The notes: generated by a model from the letters alone, not told the origin. DNA of 9,935 nucleotides from Planctomycetaceae bacterium (GCA_031267635.1 JAIRYX010000400.1:1-9935), one strand, 5' to 3'; shown: positions 1 through 7,198, counted from the first letter of the stretch. Program-made: numbers and translations.

Positions 1-233
1 CCAGTGGTAGTATCCAAGTCTTCGACAAACTGACGTTCTACACCGCCATCCGTAAATACATAATCCTGAATCGCACGCTTTGCCTTAAATGCTTTGGCGT
101 ATTCGTCAGAGTTTCGGCTTATATTGAAAATGTCTTGAGAATACGGTTCCTCCGCACTCGGCGTGTAGGTTATGTGTTCGACCACAACCGCAGCTTTTTG
201 ACTGTTGATGAGATGAATGATATTTGGGAAATT
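1..233 (-). pseudogene. res: Type III restriction endonuclease (Res), C-terminal fragment, open at left edge
   Basis: The minus strand reads 77 codons without a stop, from 233 down to the window edge. The peptide contains VVVEHITYTPSAEEPYSQDI, then AFKAKRAIQDYVFTDG and VERQFVEDLD. I recognise this succession (VEHI-Y, then KAKR-I-DYVFTD, then VER-F---LD) as the segment of type III Res subunits between the helicase region and the C-terminal nuclease domain. Res with Mod forms the ATP-dependent type III restriction complex. The frame has no start here: its upstream stop (TAG, 234-236) lies in the terminal repeat of an inserted element, and the sequence beyond the element (314-613) has many stops and no Res-like peptide. 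The helicase half is therefore missing at this locus, and I call it a truncated remnant. The nuclease domain would lie beyond the left edge. No Mod gene is visible. The family call rests on remembered motifs only. Confidence 0.68.
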
Positions 234-313
234 CTAAAAACCTCCCCCAAGTATTCGTAAGCCCTTACTTTTCAACGGTCATGTGTGTTGAAAATAAGGT
301 TTTTAGAAGTTCC
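226..313 (-). mobile_element. Short inverted-repeat (MITE-like) element, family A, copy 1
   Basis: This non-coding element of about 87 bp has near-perfect terminal inverted repeats. Read on the minus strand it starts GGAACTTCTAAAAACCT and ends AGGTTTTTAGAATTTCCC. An inner hairpin is also clear: CTTACTTTTCAAC at 264-276 pairs with GTTGAAAATAAG at 287-298 around a 10-nt loop. It is closely similar along its whole length to the copy at 1459-1546, in opposite orientation. It has no coding capacity, so a transposase would have to act in trans. Its left end carries the stop codon that closes the Res fragment frame. I see no clear target duplication at this copy. Confidence 0.85.
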
Positions 314-613
314 TTCTTGCTACTTGTTTTGCTAAACATTCACAAAGATGACCTCAATCATCTTGATATTAACGAGCAAGGATAAACCGATCAATTGTCA
401 AGATATTAACAAAAAGGTAAAAATCAGACAAGACCAGTTTTTTGCCAATAGATTCAAACAAAAGCAGTGTTTTTTAAAAACGACTAGAGGGGGAAGGTAC
501 GCAAAAATGCCTGCGTAAGCAGTATTAGGACATTAGGGACAAAAGGGATTTTAGAGACATGATGATCGATCAATATTGCCTTAAAATCGAAATTTTCAAA
601 TGTGAAGAGTATA
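314..613. other. Intergenic stretch without a recognisable gene
   Basis: About 300 bp between the element and the 3' end of the acetyltransferase gene. All frames are short and broken. A 9-bp direct repeat, GATATTAAC, occurs at 364-372 and 401-409. Positions 555-609 are a diverged copy of 1312-1363 on the other side of the acetyltransferase gene. I see no RNA gene or convincing terminator. Confidence 0.6.
555..609 (+). repeat. Diverged direct repeat flanking the GNAT gene, left copy
   Basis: It starts AGACATGATGATCGATCAAT and aligns with 1312-1363 (AGACATGAAGAACGATAAAC) with about four in five bases matching and two one-base gaps by hand alignment. Both copies have the same orientation and bracket the acetyltransferase gene and its promoter. 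The origin is unknown: it could be the edge of an old duplication or an eroded dispersed repeat. Confidence 0.5.
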
Positions 614-1162
614 TTACATTACCGTCTCTTTATAGACGGACTTCACGATTTTGAATCCCAATTTGTTATAAAGGTTGACGGCATTTATGTTTTCGGCGGT
701 AACTTCGAGCGTAACATTTTCCGTTCCAGCGTTTTGGAAACCGTATAACGCCTGTAAGACCAACGCGCGACCGAGTCCGAGACGGCGAAATTCCGGTATA
801 ACCGCGACATTCTGAATTGCACCCATTTGTAGATTATGCTGGATTCCCTGAATGGTCGCACAATCTTTCACTTTCTGAAACGGTTCACCTTTGGCAATCA
901 GCCATGTCGCCTGCGGCAAAAAACCCGGTTTACCGGAGATAGATTGCATGAGCCGCAAACAAGCGTCGTACTGTCGGAATGTCGGAAAGATTCTTGCATC
1001 AATCTCGTTGCAAAAACTGAGGTATTTTGTTTTCGCGTGCCGTTCCAGAAACGCCGGATGCCACTCAAGAAAATGAAATCCTGCCGAAAGCGGAACCGTA
1101 GACAAAGAAACCGCCCGAAGATCAATCACCATCTGATAACGTTTCACATAAACAAAAGGCAT
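614..1162 (-). CDS. GNAT-family N-acetyltransferase
   Basis: A 182-residue protein of the Gcn5-related acetyltransferase fold, which transfers an acetyl group from acetyl-CoA to an amine; the substrate cannot be told. Motif A is at residues 117-140 (IQNVAVIPEFRRLGLGRALV), with the acetyl-CoA pyrophosphate-binding pattern R126-R-L-G129-L-G131. Motif B is at about 157-170, ending NAVNLYNKLGF, with the usual Asn and Tyr. The N-terminal half (KRYQMVIDLR, then YLSFCNEIDARIFP and FLPQATWLIA) matches my memory of a GNAT subgroup common in planctomycetes. The ATG at 1162 is preferred over Met11 because the preceding VYVKRY residues fit that subgroup. No Shine-Dalgarno sequence is visible. The protein is soluble, with no signal peptide. 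The gene stands alone, divergent from the MCE gene, with its own promoter candidate at 1213-1241. Family call is firm, function open. Confidence 0.9.
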   Translation of the reverse strand: MPFVYVKRYQMVIDLRAVSLSTVPLSAGFHFLEWHPAFLERHAKTKYLSFCNEIDARIFPTFRQYDACLRLMQSISGKPGFLPQATWLIAKGEPFQKVKDCATIQGIQHNLQMGAIQNVAVIPEFRRLGLGRALVLQALYGFQNAGTENVTLEVTAENINAVNLYNKLGFKIVKSVYKETVM

Positions 1163-1212
1163 GAACTCACATCACAACGTATTAAACCTGTTGGAAAACT
1201 CTCAAACAACAA

Positions 1213-1241
1213 ATTATAACTTCATTTTGTTTTTTTGCCAC
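1213..1241 (-). promoter_or_regulatory. Candidate sigma-70-type promoter for the GNAT gene
   Basis: On the minus strand a perfect TATAAT (plus positions 1213-1218) is preceded by a 17-bp A-rich spacer and GTGGCA (1236-1241), which matches TTGACA at four of six positions. Transcription would start near 1206, giving a leader of roughly 45 nt before the ATG at 1162. This is pattern evidence only. Confidence 0.5.
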
Positions 1242-1311
1242 GAACACACAAAGTTATGACGAATATTTGAATATTTTTCATCCACACGATAACACAGATA
1301 TACTTAAAAAA

Positions 1312-1363
1312 AGACATGAAGAACGATAAACATTGCTTAAAAACCGAAATTTCAAATAGGATG
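1312..1363 (+). repeat. Diverged direct repeat flanking the GNAT gene, right copy
   Basis: Partner of 555-609, sharing AGACATGA, CGAT, CTTAAAA, CGAAA and TTTCAAAT in the same order. Nearby, 1400-1425 (CTGGTC, then CTTGTCTG and a T-run) resembles the reverse complement of 421-446, so the two gene flanks share more than one short segment. Confidence 0.5.
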
Positions 1364-1458
1364 AGTCTATTGGGTTTTTAAACGGAATTTCCATAAAAGC
1401 TGGTCAGTTCTTGTCTGTTTTTTCATTCGGGAACACAATTCCTGCCGAATATGCTTTA

Positions 1459-1546
1459 GGAAACTTCTAAAAACCTCATTTTCAACACATGTGACCATTA
1501 AAAAATAAGGGCTTCCGAATACTTGGGAGAGGTTTTTAGAAATTCC
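1459..1546 (+). mobile_element. Short inverted-repeat (MITE-like) element, family A, copy 2
   Basis: An 88-bp element. The left end is GGAAACTTCTAAAAACCTC and the right end is the near-exact inverse, GAGGTTTTTAGAAATTCC. The pentamer CTTTA occurs immediately outside both ends (1454-1458 and 1547-1551), which looks like a 5-bp target-site duplication and supports movement by transposition. The interior contains TAAGGGCTT and GAATACTTGGG, shared with copy 1. It lies in the divergent spacer between the acetyltransferase and MCE genes, 113 bp before the MCE start. Confidence 0.88.
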
Positions 1547-1659
1547 CTTTAATATTTAAAACAAAACCGTCATAACCCATACTTTTTACTCAAGTTATCG
1601 TCTGCAATATCCGAAACAAGATAGGTGTTACTCTATTATTCTGATGTGGGAATCGTTTT

Positions 1660-3345
1660 ATGGAACTTCAACGAGTAAAAATCCGAATCGGTTTGGTGTG
1701 TGTCGTTTTTTTGATTTCGACGGCGGTTTTAGTCATGTTGTTTGGCGGCGGGAAGATGCCGCGCTTTTTTAGTTCGGATTATGAAATTTATGTTCTTTTT
1801 CCGCAAGCTCCCATGTTATCGGAAAATTCACCGGTGTATAAAAACGGCGTGAAAATCGGCGTCGTAACTAGCGTGCGGTTAGTGGACGATGACCGGAAAG
1901 TCGAAATTACCGCCAGAATACAAGGCGGCGTCAAACTTTACACCAATGAAGAATGCCGTTTGAATTTGAACTTGCTCGGACAATCAACGCTTAATTTTAA
2001 TCCGAAAAAAGATGGTGAGGATCGCGGCGAAGCCATTGCCGCAAAAAGTACAATTGAAGGAGTGAATCCGATTGACTTGCTCGAAATGGCAGGCGACTTG
2101 CAAGGCGACGTATCGTCGGCTTTGCGAAGTATTACATCGGCTGCAAGCGAATTGACCGGAACGTTTAATAACATCAATCGAATCATCGGAACGCCGGAAG
2201 AAGTCAACCGCAAACAGCAGCGTCTCGAACAAATTGTCGATCAGGCGGCAACAACGATGACGGCAGTCAACCGCGTGTTGGCAAGCGTCGATGAACTCAT
2301 CAGCGATCCAGAAATCAAACAAGGTATTAAAACTTCCTCAACGCAGTTACCGACGATTATCGACGAGGCAAAAATTTTGATGACAAACATCAATCAAATG
2401 ACTGCCGATATGAAAACGCTCCTTGCCAGAGCGGATGGAACGATGGGAAAAGTCGATCAGAATCTGAACAACATTTCAAAATTCACCGAGTCGCTTGGCG
2501 ACGTCGGTCCGCAGTTTATTGACGCATTATCGGGAGTTGCTCAAAATTTTGAAGTGACGGCGGCGCAGTTGTCGAAATTTTCGCAATCGCTCAACAATCC
2601 CGACGGTTCTATCGGACAGCTCATCAACGATCCCGAATTTTTTCAATCGCTCAATCACACGGTAAAAAATGTTGAACAAGTTACGCGGCAATTACAGCCA
2701 ATTTTGCGGGACGTGAATGTTTTTTCAGATAAAATTGCGCGTCAACCGTCGTTGTTGGGGTTGCGAGGAGTCTTTGAAAAGTCGCCGCCTATCAAAGGAT
2801 TACCCAATGCGTTTCCCGATTCATGGGAATACAGCAATCAGTCCGCCAATTCTTCTCAAGCAACGCTGTATCAAACGGAAAGAATCCGATGGATTCGTCC
2901 GCCGCAATCACGATTTTTGCCGCTCGAACGACAATATTTTCGCAATGAACCGATACAACAACATCGTTTTGCGTCACAAGTGATTGATTTACCGCCGACA
3001 GCAAATTATGTGGAAGATGCTTGGCTTTACGATACCAACCAAAACATTCCTCCCAATCCTTCGGAAAATGCTGTTAATTATCCGTCGGTTGCTCACGAGA
3101 CACGTCATATGACGCAGCCGGTTTATGTGCCGCAAAATCATCAACCGATTGCACCGGTTGTTTATGTGCAAAGCTCCGCTCCGAAAAAAACGCCGGAATT
3201 AGAAATTGACTTTGAACCTCAACCGGCAAATTCCGCATCAACAGAGATTCTGCTCGAAATTGATTTTAAAAACGGAAACGAAACTTCGCTCCCTCAAACT
3301 TCTGAACAAGATTCCATGATTCCGTCTTATACGCCGATACGGTGA
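1660..3345 (+). CDS. MCE-domain (MlaD-family) lipid-transport protein
   Basis: A 561-residue protein of the MlaD/MCE family. These proteins are anchored in the inner membrane and form periplasmic rings that pass lipids between membranes, normally with an MlaE permease and MlaF ATPase. One N-terminal transmembrane helix at about residues 8-29 follows a short basic start (MELQRVKIRI). A single MCE domain at about 40-115 includes VYKNGVKIGVVTSVRL and LNLLGQSTLNF. A long helical stretch follows, about 145-365, with GSIGQLINDPEFFQSLNHTV and then DVNVFSDKIARQPSLLGLRG. From about 372 to the end the protein is a low-complexity tail rich in Pro, Gln and Asn, with two LEIDF motifs (514-518 and 532-536). 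The ATG at 1660 gives a complete membrane anchor; only a weak GGGA precedes it. No MlaE or MlaF gene lies next to it. The orthodox gene name is uncertain, so none is given. Confidence 0.9.
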   Translation: MELQRVKIRIGLVCVVFLISTAVLVMLFGGGKMPRFFSSDYEIYVLFPQAPMLSENSPVYKNGVKIGVVTSVRLVDDDRKVEITARIQGGVKLYTNEECRLNLNLLGQSTLNFNPKKDGEDRGEAIAAKSTIEGVNPIDLLEMAGDLQGDVSSALRSITSAASELTGTFNNINRIIGTPEEVNRKQQRLEQIVDQAATTMTAVNRVLASVDELISDPEIKQGIKTSSTQLPTIIDEAKILMTNINQMTADMKTLLARADGTMGKVDQNLNNISKFTESLGDVGPQFIDALSGVAQNFEVTAAQLSKFSQSLNNPDGSIGQLINDPEFFQSLNHTVKNVEQVTRQLQPILRDVNVFSDKIARQPSLLGLRGVFEKSPPIKGLPNAFPDSWEYSNQSANSSQATLYQTERIRWIRPPQSRFLPLERQYFRNEPIQQHRFASQVIDLPPTANYVEDAWLYDTNQNIPPNPSENAVNYPSVAHETRHMTQPVYVPQNHQPIAPVVYVQSSAPKKTPELEIDFEPQPANSASTEILLEIDFKNGNETSLPQTSEQDSMIPSYTPIR

Positions 3346-3855
3346 TTTTGCTTTCATTTTCCTCGAAGTTCCGCAGAAATTGCTGCTTATGGGGACTTCT
3401 CAAAACCTCATTTTCAGCACAAGTGACCGTTGATCAATAAGGGCGGCAATAGTAAAATCTTTCGGATAACCAGCCAATGGAAACGTCATCGTTATTAACT
3501 CATGATCACTAACCCATATTATGCAGAATCTCAATTCCGCCCGAAACAGGATGATTCAGAGAGCGTCCAACGCCAATCGCCGACTTCCCGACTTGCATCT
3601 GCGGCATAAGAAAACAACAAACAGCAATCTTTTTATCAGAAACTTTATCTAAAATACCAAACCCGCCTAATTTGCCCCATATTTCAAAAGGACAAACGGA
3701 ACAGTCGGAACGTTGGGGGCAGAGGAAATCATTAGCAACGACGTGTCGATTCTCAAGAATTTCAATTCATCCCGCAAGTCCTTTGTTTCCAATGAGTTAG
3801 GGCAATGCCTGAAAGAACCCGCCGCCTCTCTAATCTCTAACACCCGAAAAATCCC
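3346..3855. other. Gene-poor spacer after the MCE gene
   Basis: No confident gene. It holds a truncated family A element (3391-3445). On the minus strand a frame without a start codon, 3509-3766 (85 residues), is rich in cysteine (C16, C22, C25, C50, C51) and ends NHPVSGGIEILHNMG. I do not recognise it; it may be a gene remnant or chance. I see no terminator hairpin directly after the MCE stop codon. Confidence 0.5.
3391..3445 (+). mobile_element. Truncated family A inverted-repeat element, copy 3
   Basis: It begins GGGGACTTCTCAAAACCTCA and continues TTTTCAGCACAAGTGACCGT, closely following copies 1 and 2, then ends after AATAAGGGC. The right-hand terminal repeat is absent, so this copy has lost about 35 bp and cannot form the full stem. 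It sits 45 bp after the MCE stop codon. Confidence 0.75.
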
Positions 3856-4098
3856 GTGTACAAACGCGAATATCAGAGGTGTTTCCGCAAGTTAGAGAAT
3901 GATATGCGGAAGTTAGAAAATGATATACGGAAGTTGGAGAATGACACGCGAGATTCGGAAAATGATATGCAAGATTTGCAGAAAGATTTTTTGAAATCGA
4001 ATCAACGTTTTTTGACGCTCCAGCAAGAGTTATGTTGCGGGCGGAGTCAAGATTCGGCGTCATGTGAGGGAGTAATTTTGTATTTCAGGAACTTCTAA
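3856..4098 (+). CDS. Small heptad-repeat (coiled-coil) hypothetical protein
   Basis: An 80-residue frame with a GTG start; an in-frame stop lies just upstream at 3838-3840. Residues 11-52 are built of 7-residue units: RKLENDM, RKLENDI, RKLENDT, RDSENDM, QDLQKDF, LKSNQRF. Leu/Met/Ile at positions 3 and 7 give the a/d spacing of a coiled coil. The DNA is a matching 21-bp tandem repeat that decays towards the right. The reading frame stops at the TAA inside the terminal repeat of element copy 4, so its last four residues come from the element and the natural C-terminus may be lost. There is no clear Shine-Dalgarno sequence. I do not recognise a family. It could be a real small gene, a truncated one, or repeat DNA that happens to stay open. 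Confidence 0.35.
   Translation: MYKREYQRCFRKLENDMRKLENDIRKLENDTRDSENDMQDLQKDFLKSNQRFLTLQQELCCGRSQDSASCEGVILYFRNF
3886..4011 (+). repeat. 21-bp tandem repeat, about six units
   Basis: Units start at 3886, 3907, 3928, 3949, 3970 and 3991. The first three are nearly identical (for example CGGAAGTTAGAAAATGATAT plus one base). The fourth is moderately diverged, and the last two are recognisable mainly at protein level. The unit length equals exactly one heptad of the encoded coiled coil. Units are contiguous without spacers, which rules out a CRISPR array. Confidence 0.85.
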
Positions 4099-4174
4099 AA
4101 ACCTTATTTTCAACAAATTCTACCATTAAAAAACAAGGACTTGCTGATATTAGGGAGAGGTTTTTAGAAGTTCC
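4088..4174 (+). mobile_element. Short inverted-repeat (MITE-like) element, family A, copy 4
   Basis: An 87-bp element with perfect 17-bp terminal inverted repeats: GGAACTTCTAAAAACCT on the left, AGGTTTTTAGAAGTTCC on the right. The interior (TTATTTTCAACA, ACCATTAAAAAACAAGG, GGGAGAGG) follows the family but differs from copies 1 and 2 in the middle. It ends the small coiled-coil frame and lies about 215 bp before the transglutaminase ATG. No clear target duplication is visible. Confidence 0.87.
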
Positions 4175-4390
4175 CTTTCGATTTTGTTCGCGGTGGGCGG
4201 AGTCTCGTTTAATCTCAAGAGCTTTCCAAGTTTTCTCCTGTTTCTCGCTTTCTGCTTGCCGCTGTCCGCTCGCGGCGTCTCGGTAGTAGGCGAGCGTTTT
4301 CTCCATAACATTACTCTTGCCGCCGCTTGCATTCATGTTAGAATAAAACCTGGCTTTATGAATTTTTCGGCTTTTGGGGAAAGCGCTCGA
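4175..4390. other. Leader region before the transglutaminase gene
   Basis: The transglutaminase frame stays open through this stretch back to a TTG at 4184, but the extra 69 residues are not family-like. The minus strand is also open here and would encode a charged, helix-prone peptide (EKTLAYYRDAASGQRQAESE and more), so this may be the remnant of another gene. GGGGAAAG at 4376-4383, 7 nt before the ATG at 4391, is a plausible ribosome binding site and supports that start. Confidence 0.45.
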
Positions 4391-7198
4391 ATGAAACTCG
4401 AACAGTATATTGCGTTGCATCTTGCCTTTATTGTATGGCTCAGCTCATTTATGCTTGGGATGGAGCAAGATGATTACTTCTTTCCGGTCATTACGCTGGT
4501 AGGTGCGGTCATTGCGTTGTGGTGTGCTGATTTCAAAAAAGTCTTTCAAATGGGAGCGGTTTTAAGCAATATCTTAATAGTGCTTATTGTCGCGGCGTCA
4601 TTAGGGCGTCTGGCACAATTGGCGGGGACGCCGCTTGCGGTTGCTATTGTTCGCGTTTTGGTATTTGTGCAAATGGTGTTGCTGTTCCGCCCGAAAGAAT
4701 CGCGAACCTGCTGGAATATCATGTCGGTTTCGTTTCTGGAAGTGATTGTTGCATCTGTGTTTACGCAAACGGTGATTTTCGGGTTGCTGATGTTTTTGTA
4801 TCTTTTCGCGGGACTGACTGTCGTTACGTTAATGCACTTGAATAACGACCGAAGATACTTTCAACGTCACGTGTTTTGCCGAAAAGGTTTCCAATGGAAA
4901 TGGCGCAGCTTGTTGACGCGATACGGCTGGATAAAACTCTTTCGCACGTTCGGCAAAGATATTTTTTCTTCCGGTTTTTTTTTGTTTTTGACCAAATCAC
5001 GCCGTCCAACAAATTCGAAACGCGAAGATCCGTTGCGTTTGGATTCTTCGTTGGAGCAAAATCATTCCGTTCATTGGGAAATTTCCGACAACGATCGTTT
5101 CCGTCATAACACAATACGTCGCCCTGCCGTGCCAATCTCACACCGATGGTCTTTGGCGGCAGAGAAAGCAACGTTTTCGGGCAGCGCAGCGAACCAAAGC
5201 GGACTGATAGGCGTTGGTCGGGAATTTTATTATCGCCTTGTTCTTGGCACGTTTCTTTCGTTAGCGGTTGGAGTCTTTATTTTTTTCTTCGCGCCGCGTC
5301 AGGAATTTCGCATTGTCAATCTTCAGATACAACATGAAAACTGGCGCAACGGCATAGCGGCGTCTGCGCCGGGCATTTTTAGCTCGGTTGGTTTTAGTCA
5401 AGAAATTCGGCTTGGTTCGCTTGGCGCTGTTCTTTCCAATCCGTCGGAGGTAATGACGGTGCAGTTTTCGGAATTTCAGGATTCCGCACAAATCAATCAG
5501 GAACATCTCGGCAAAAATTATACGGCGATTCAAGATCAATCCGTTTATTTTCGCGGCGTCGCTCTGCCGGATTATGAACGCGGGCGATGGAGCGGCGGCA
5601 AGCCGAATCCGTTGTCTTATTTTTATTCGTATACCGATGTACCGCAAAGGCACAACAATTCCATTGAAAGTAAACTCTTTCAGGATCAGACGGACTTCGC
5701 GATTGACAGCACGGTCTCTCTGGAACGATTGCCGGCGGTTGTTCCTAACGAAACGCAACGGCAAATCTGCCGCTTTGCTCCCGATTCTCAATTGGTGGAC
5801 GTCCAAACTCGTTATGTTGTTTCGCCTTTCGACAAAATTCTTTTTACTGTTTGGCCCTACTTTCTGTCTCATCCGCGAATTAACCGCTTTGCCATTTATC
5901 ATCAAGACCGCATTGTCAGTCCTTCCGAAAATATGATGCGAAGAGGAAATCCGGTTTTTCATTATTTAACCTACGCTTTTCGGCACGGGCGTCAAATGGA
6001 ACTCATTCCCTGCCAAGAATCCCTCGAACAACTGCGACTTTTGAAGTTTCATGAGGACAAACTTCCGGAAGTTGTTCGTCTTGCGAAACAATGGGACGCG
6101 GGATATGAAGAGGAAGATTTTATCGCACGCTCGCACAACCTTGAACGCCGTTTTTTGACCGACGAGCGGTTTTATTACGCCCTTGGCGGGATTCCGCGTT
6201 CTTCGTCGCTCGACCCGATTGAAGATTTTGTTGAACTTCATCCCGGCGGTCATTGCGAATATTTCGCCGGAACGCTTGCCATCATGTTGCGTTCTCTTGG
6301 TATTCCCTCGCGAGTGATTGTCGGTTATCGGCTTGATACGGCGGCGGCACAAATGGGCGATCAACGCTATGTCGTGCGTCAATCGGACGCGCATTCTTGG
6401 GTCGAAGCGTATATTCCGCCGCAACAAATTCCAGAGAATTTACGCACCGGACAATATGCCGATTGGTGGAAACGCGGTGGTTGGTTGCGGCTTGATCCAA
6501 CGGTTTCTTCGAGCGAAGCCATCGCACAAACCGGCTTTTGGGGAAGCTTAAAATATAAAACCGCAAGCTTCTGGAATGATTATATTATTAACTTCAATGC
6601 CGCCCGTCAAGAAAACGCCATTTATTTTCCGATAGCGGATTTTTTCATTTCTTTGAAAGACAGGTTTTTCGACGCGGAATATTGGAAAACAATTGGAATC
6701 GTTGTGTTGCAACGATACAAATCAATATTGCAGGATTTGCGGGAAGGAACGTGGCGAGGAAACGATTTAATGATACTGATTGTCTCGTTGCTGATTATTT
6801 TGGCTATTTGTTATGTTGTGTATCGGCTTTTGCGTTATTTGATACGGCAGATTCTTGTGAGTTCGCAAAAAATTGCGGAACGCCAGCGGCTTGCGACCGT
6901 TGAGTTTTATTTACGGTTTGAAAAAATCATTCAACGCATCGGATTGATTCGTGCATCGAACGAAACGCAACGGGAATTTGCTAAACGAAGCGCAGATGCA
7001 ATCGCATTGAAATGGGAATCACAAATAACTCACCACACGCCGACCAATACAAATTATTCCGCGTCGCCGACTGTATTGCCGTCAATGGTCGCGGAGACAT
7101 TTTATCGTGTGCGCTATGGCGACGCCGTCTTGTCGCCAATCGAAATGGAAGCAATCAATACAATTTTACTCCGGCTAGAAAAAAGCATTCGCGGATGA
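4391..7198 (+). CDS. Membrane transglutaminase-like protein (DUF3488 / transglutaminase core / DUF4129, TgpA type)
   Basis: A 935-residue protein from the ATG at 4391. The N-terminus has about five hydrophobic helices (roughly residues 7-23, 30-46, 55-71, 82-99, 109-149), a charged loop, and another helix at 281-300. A large extracytoplasmic part carries the transglutaminase core with its Cys-His-Asp triad: Cys622 in PGGHCEYFAGTLAIMLRSLG, His668 in SDAHSWVEAYIP, Asp702 in WLRLDPTV. A last helix at about 793-818 precedes a cytoplasmic tail with the DUF4129 pattern (VEFYLRFEKIIQRIG, NETQREFA, FYRVRYGDAVLSPIEM). TgpA-type proteins are membrane-bound with the papain-like domain outside the membrane; substrates are largely unknown. 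All three catalytic residues are present, so the enzyme is probably active. Start choice: the frame extends to TTG 4184, and ATG 4358 is also possible, but ATG 4391 has the best ribosome binding site and begins with a membrane helix as in relatives. The usual neighbours (MoxR ATPase, DUF58 protein) are not in the window. Confidence 0.9.
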   Translation: MKLEQYIALHLAFIVWLSSFMLGMEQDDYFFPVITLVGAVIALWCADFKKVFQMGAVLSNILIVLIVAASLGRLAQLAGTPLAVAIVRVLVFVQMVLLFRPKESRTCWNIMSVSFLEVIVASVFTQTVIFGLLMFLYLFAGLTVVTLMHLNNDRRYFQRHVFCRKGFQWKWRSLLTRYGWIKLFRTFGKDIFSSGFFLFLTKSRRPTNSKREDPLRLDSSLEQNHSVHWEISDNDRFRHNTIRRPAVPISHRWSLAAEKATFSGSAANQSGLIGVGREFYYRLVLGTFLSLAVGVFIFFFAPRQEFRIVNLQIQHENWRNGIAASAPGIFSSVGFSQEIRLGSLGAVLSNPSEVMTVQFSEFQDSAQINQEHLGKNYTAIQDQSVYFRGVALPDYERGRWSGGKPNPLSYFYSYTDVPQRHNNSIESKLFQDQTDFAIDSTVSLERLPAVVPNETQRQICRFAPDSQLVDVQTRYVVSPFDKILFTVWPYFLSHPRINRFAIYHQDRIVSPSENMMRRGNPVFHYLTYAFRHGRQMELIPCQESLEQLRLLKFHEDKLPEVVRLAKQWDAGYEEEDFIARSHNLERRFLTDERFYYALGGIPRSSSLDPIEDFVELHPGGHCEYFAGTLAIMLRSLGIPSRVIVGYRLDTAAAQMGDQRYVVRQSDAHSWVEAYIPPQQIPENLRTGQYADWWKRGGWLRLDPTVSSSEAIAQTGFWGSLKYKTASFWNDYIINFNAARQENAIYFPIADFFISLKDRFFDAEYWKTIGIVVLQRYKSILQDLREGTWRGNDLMILIVSLLIILAICYVVYRLLRYLIRQILVSSQKIAERQRLATVEFYLRFEKIIQRIGLIRASNETQREFAKRSADAIALKWESQITHHTPTNTNYSASPTVLPSMVAETFYRVRYGDAVLSPIEMEAINTILLRLEKSIRG

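Noticed and set aside
836..1219. A 127-codon plus-strand open frame.
   Set aside because: It is antisense to the GNAT gene, whose motifs are clear; the peptide is Arg/Lys-rich and unrecognisable.
1611..1639. TATTAT at 1634-1639 as the -10 of an MCE gene promoter.
   Set aside because: No acceptable -35 sequence at 16-18 bp spacing.
3886..4011. Possible CRISPR array because of regular repeats.
   Set aside because: Repeats are 21 bp, contiguous, without spacers, and match a protein heptad; no cas genes are present.
4184..4390. N-terminal extension of the transglutaminase from TTG at 4184 (69 extra residues).
   Set aside because: TTG starts 10 bp after a mobile element and has no ribosome binding site. 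ATG 4391 has GGGGAAAG 7 nt upstream and begins with the expected membrane helix.
5261..5962. A 233-codon minus-strand open frame.
   Set aside because: It lies wholly inside the transglutaminase gene, has basic low-complexity composition (runs of Arg, Ala and Lys) and no recognisable domain; it is a shadow of the real coding strand.
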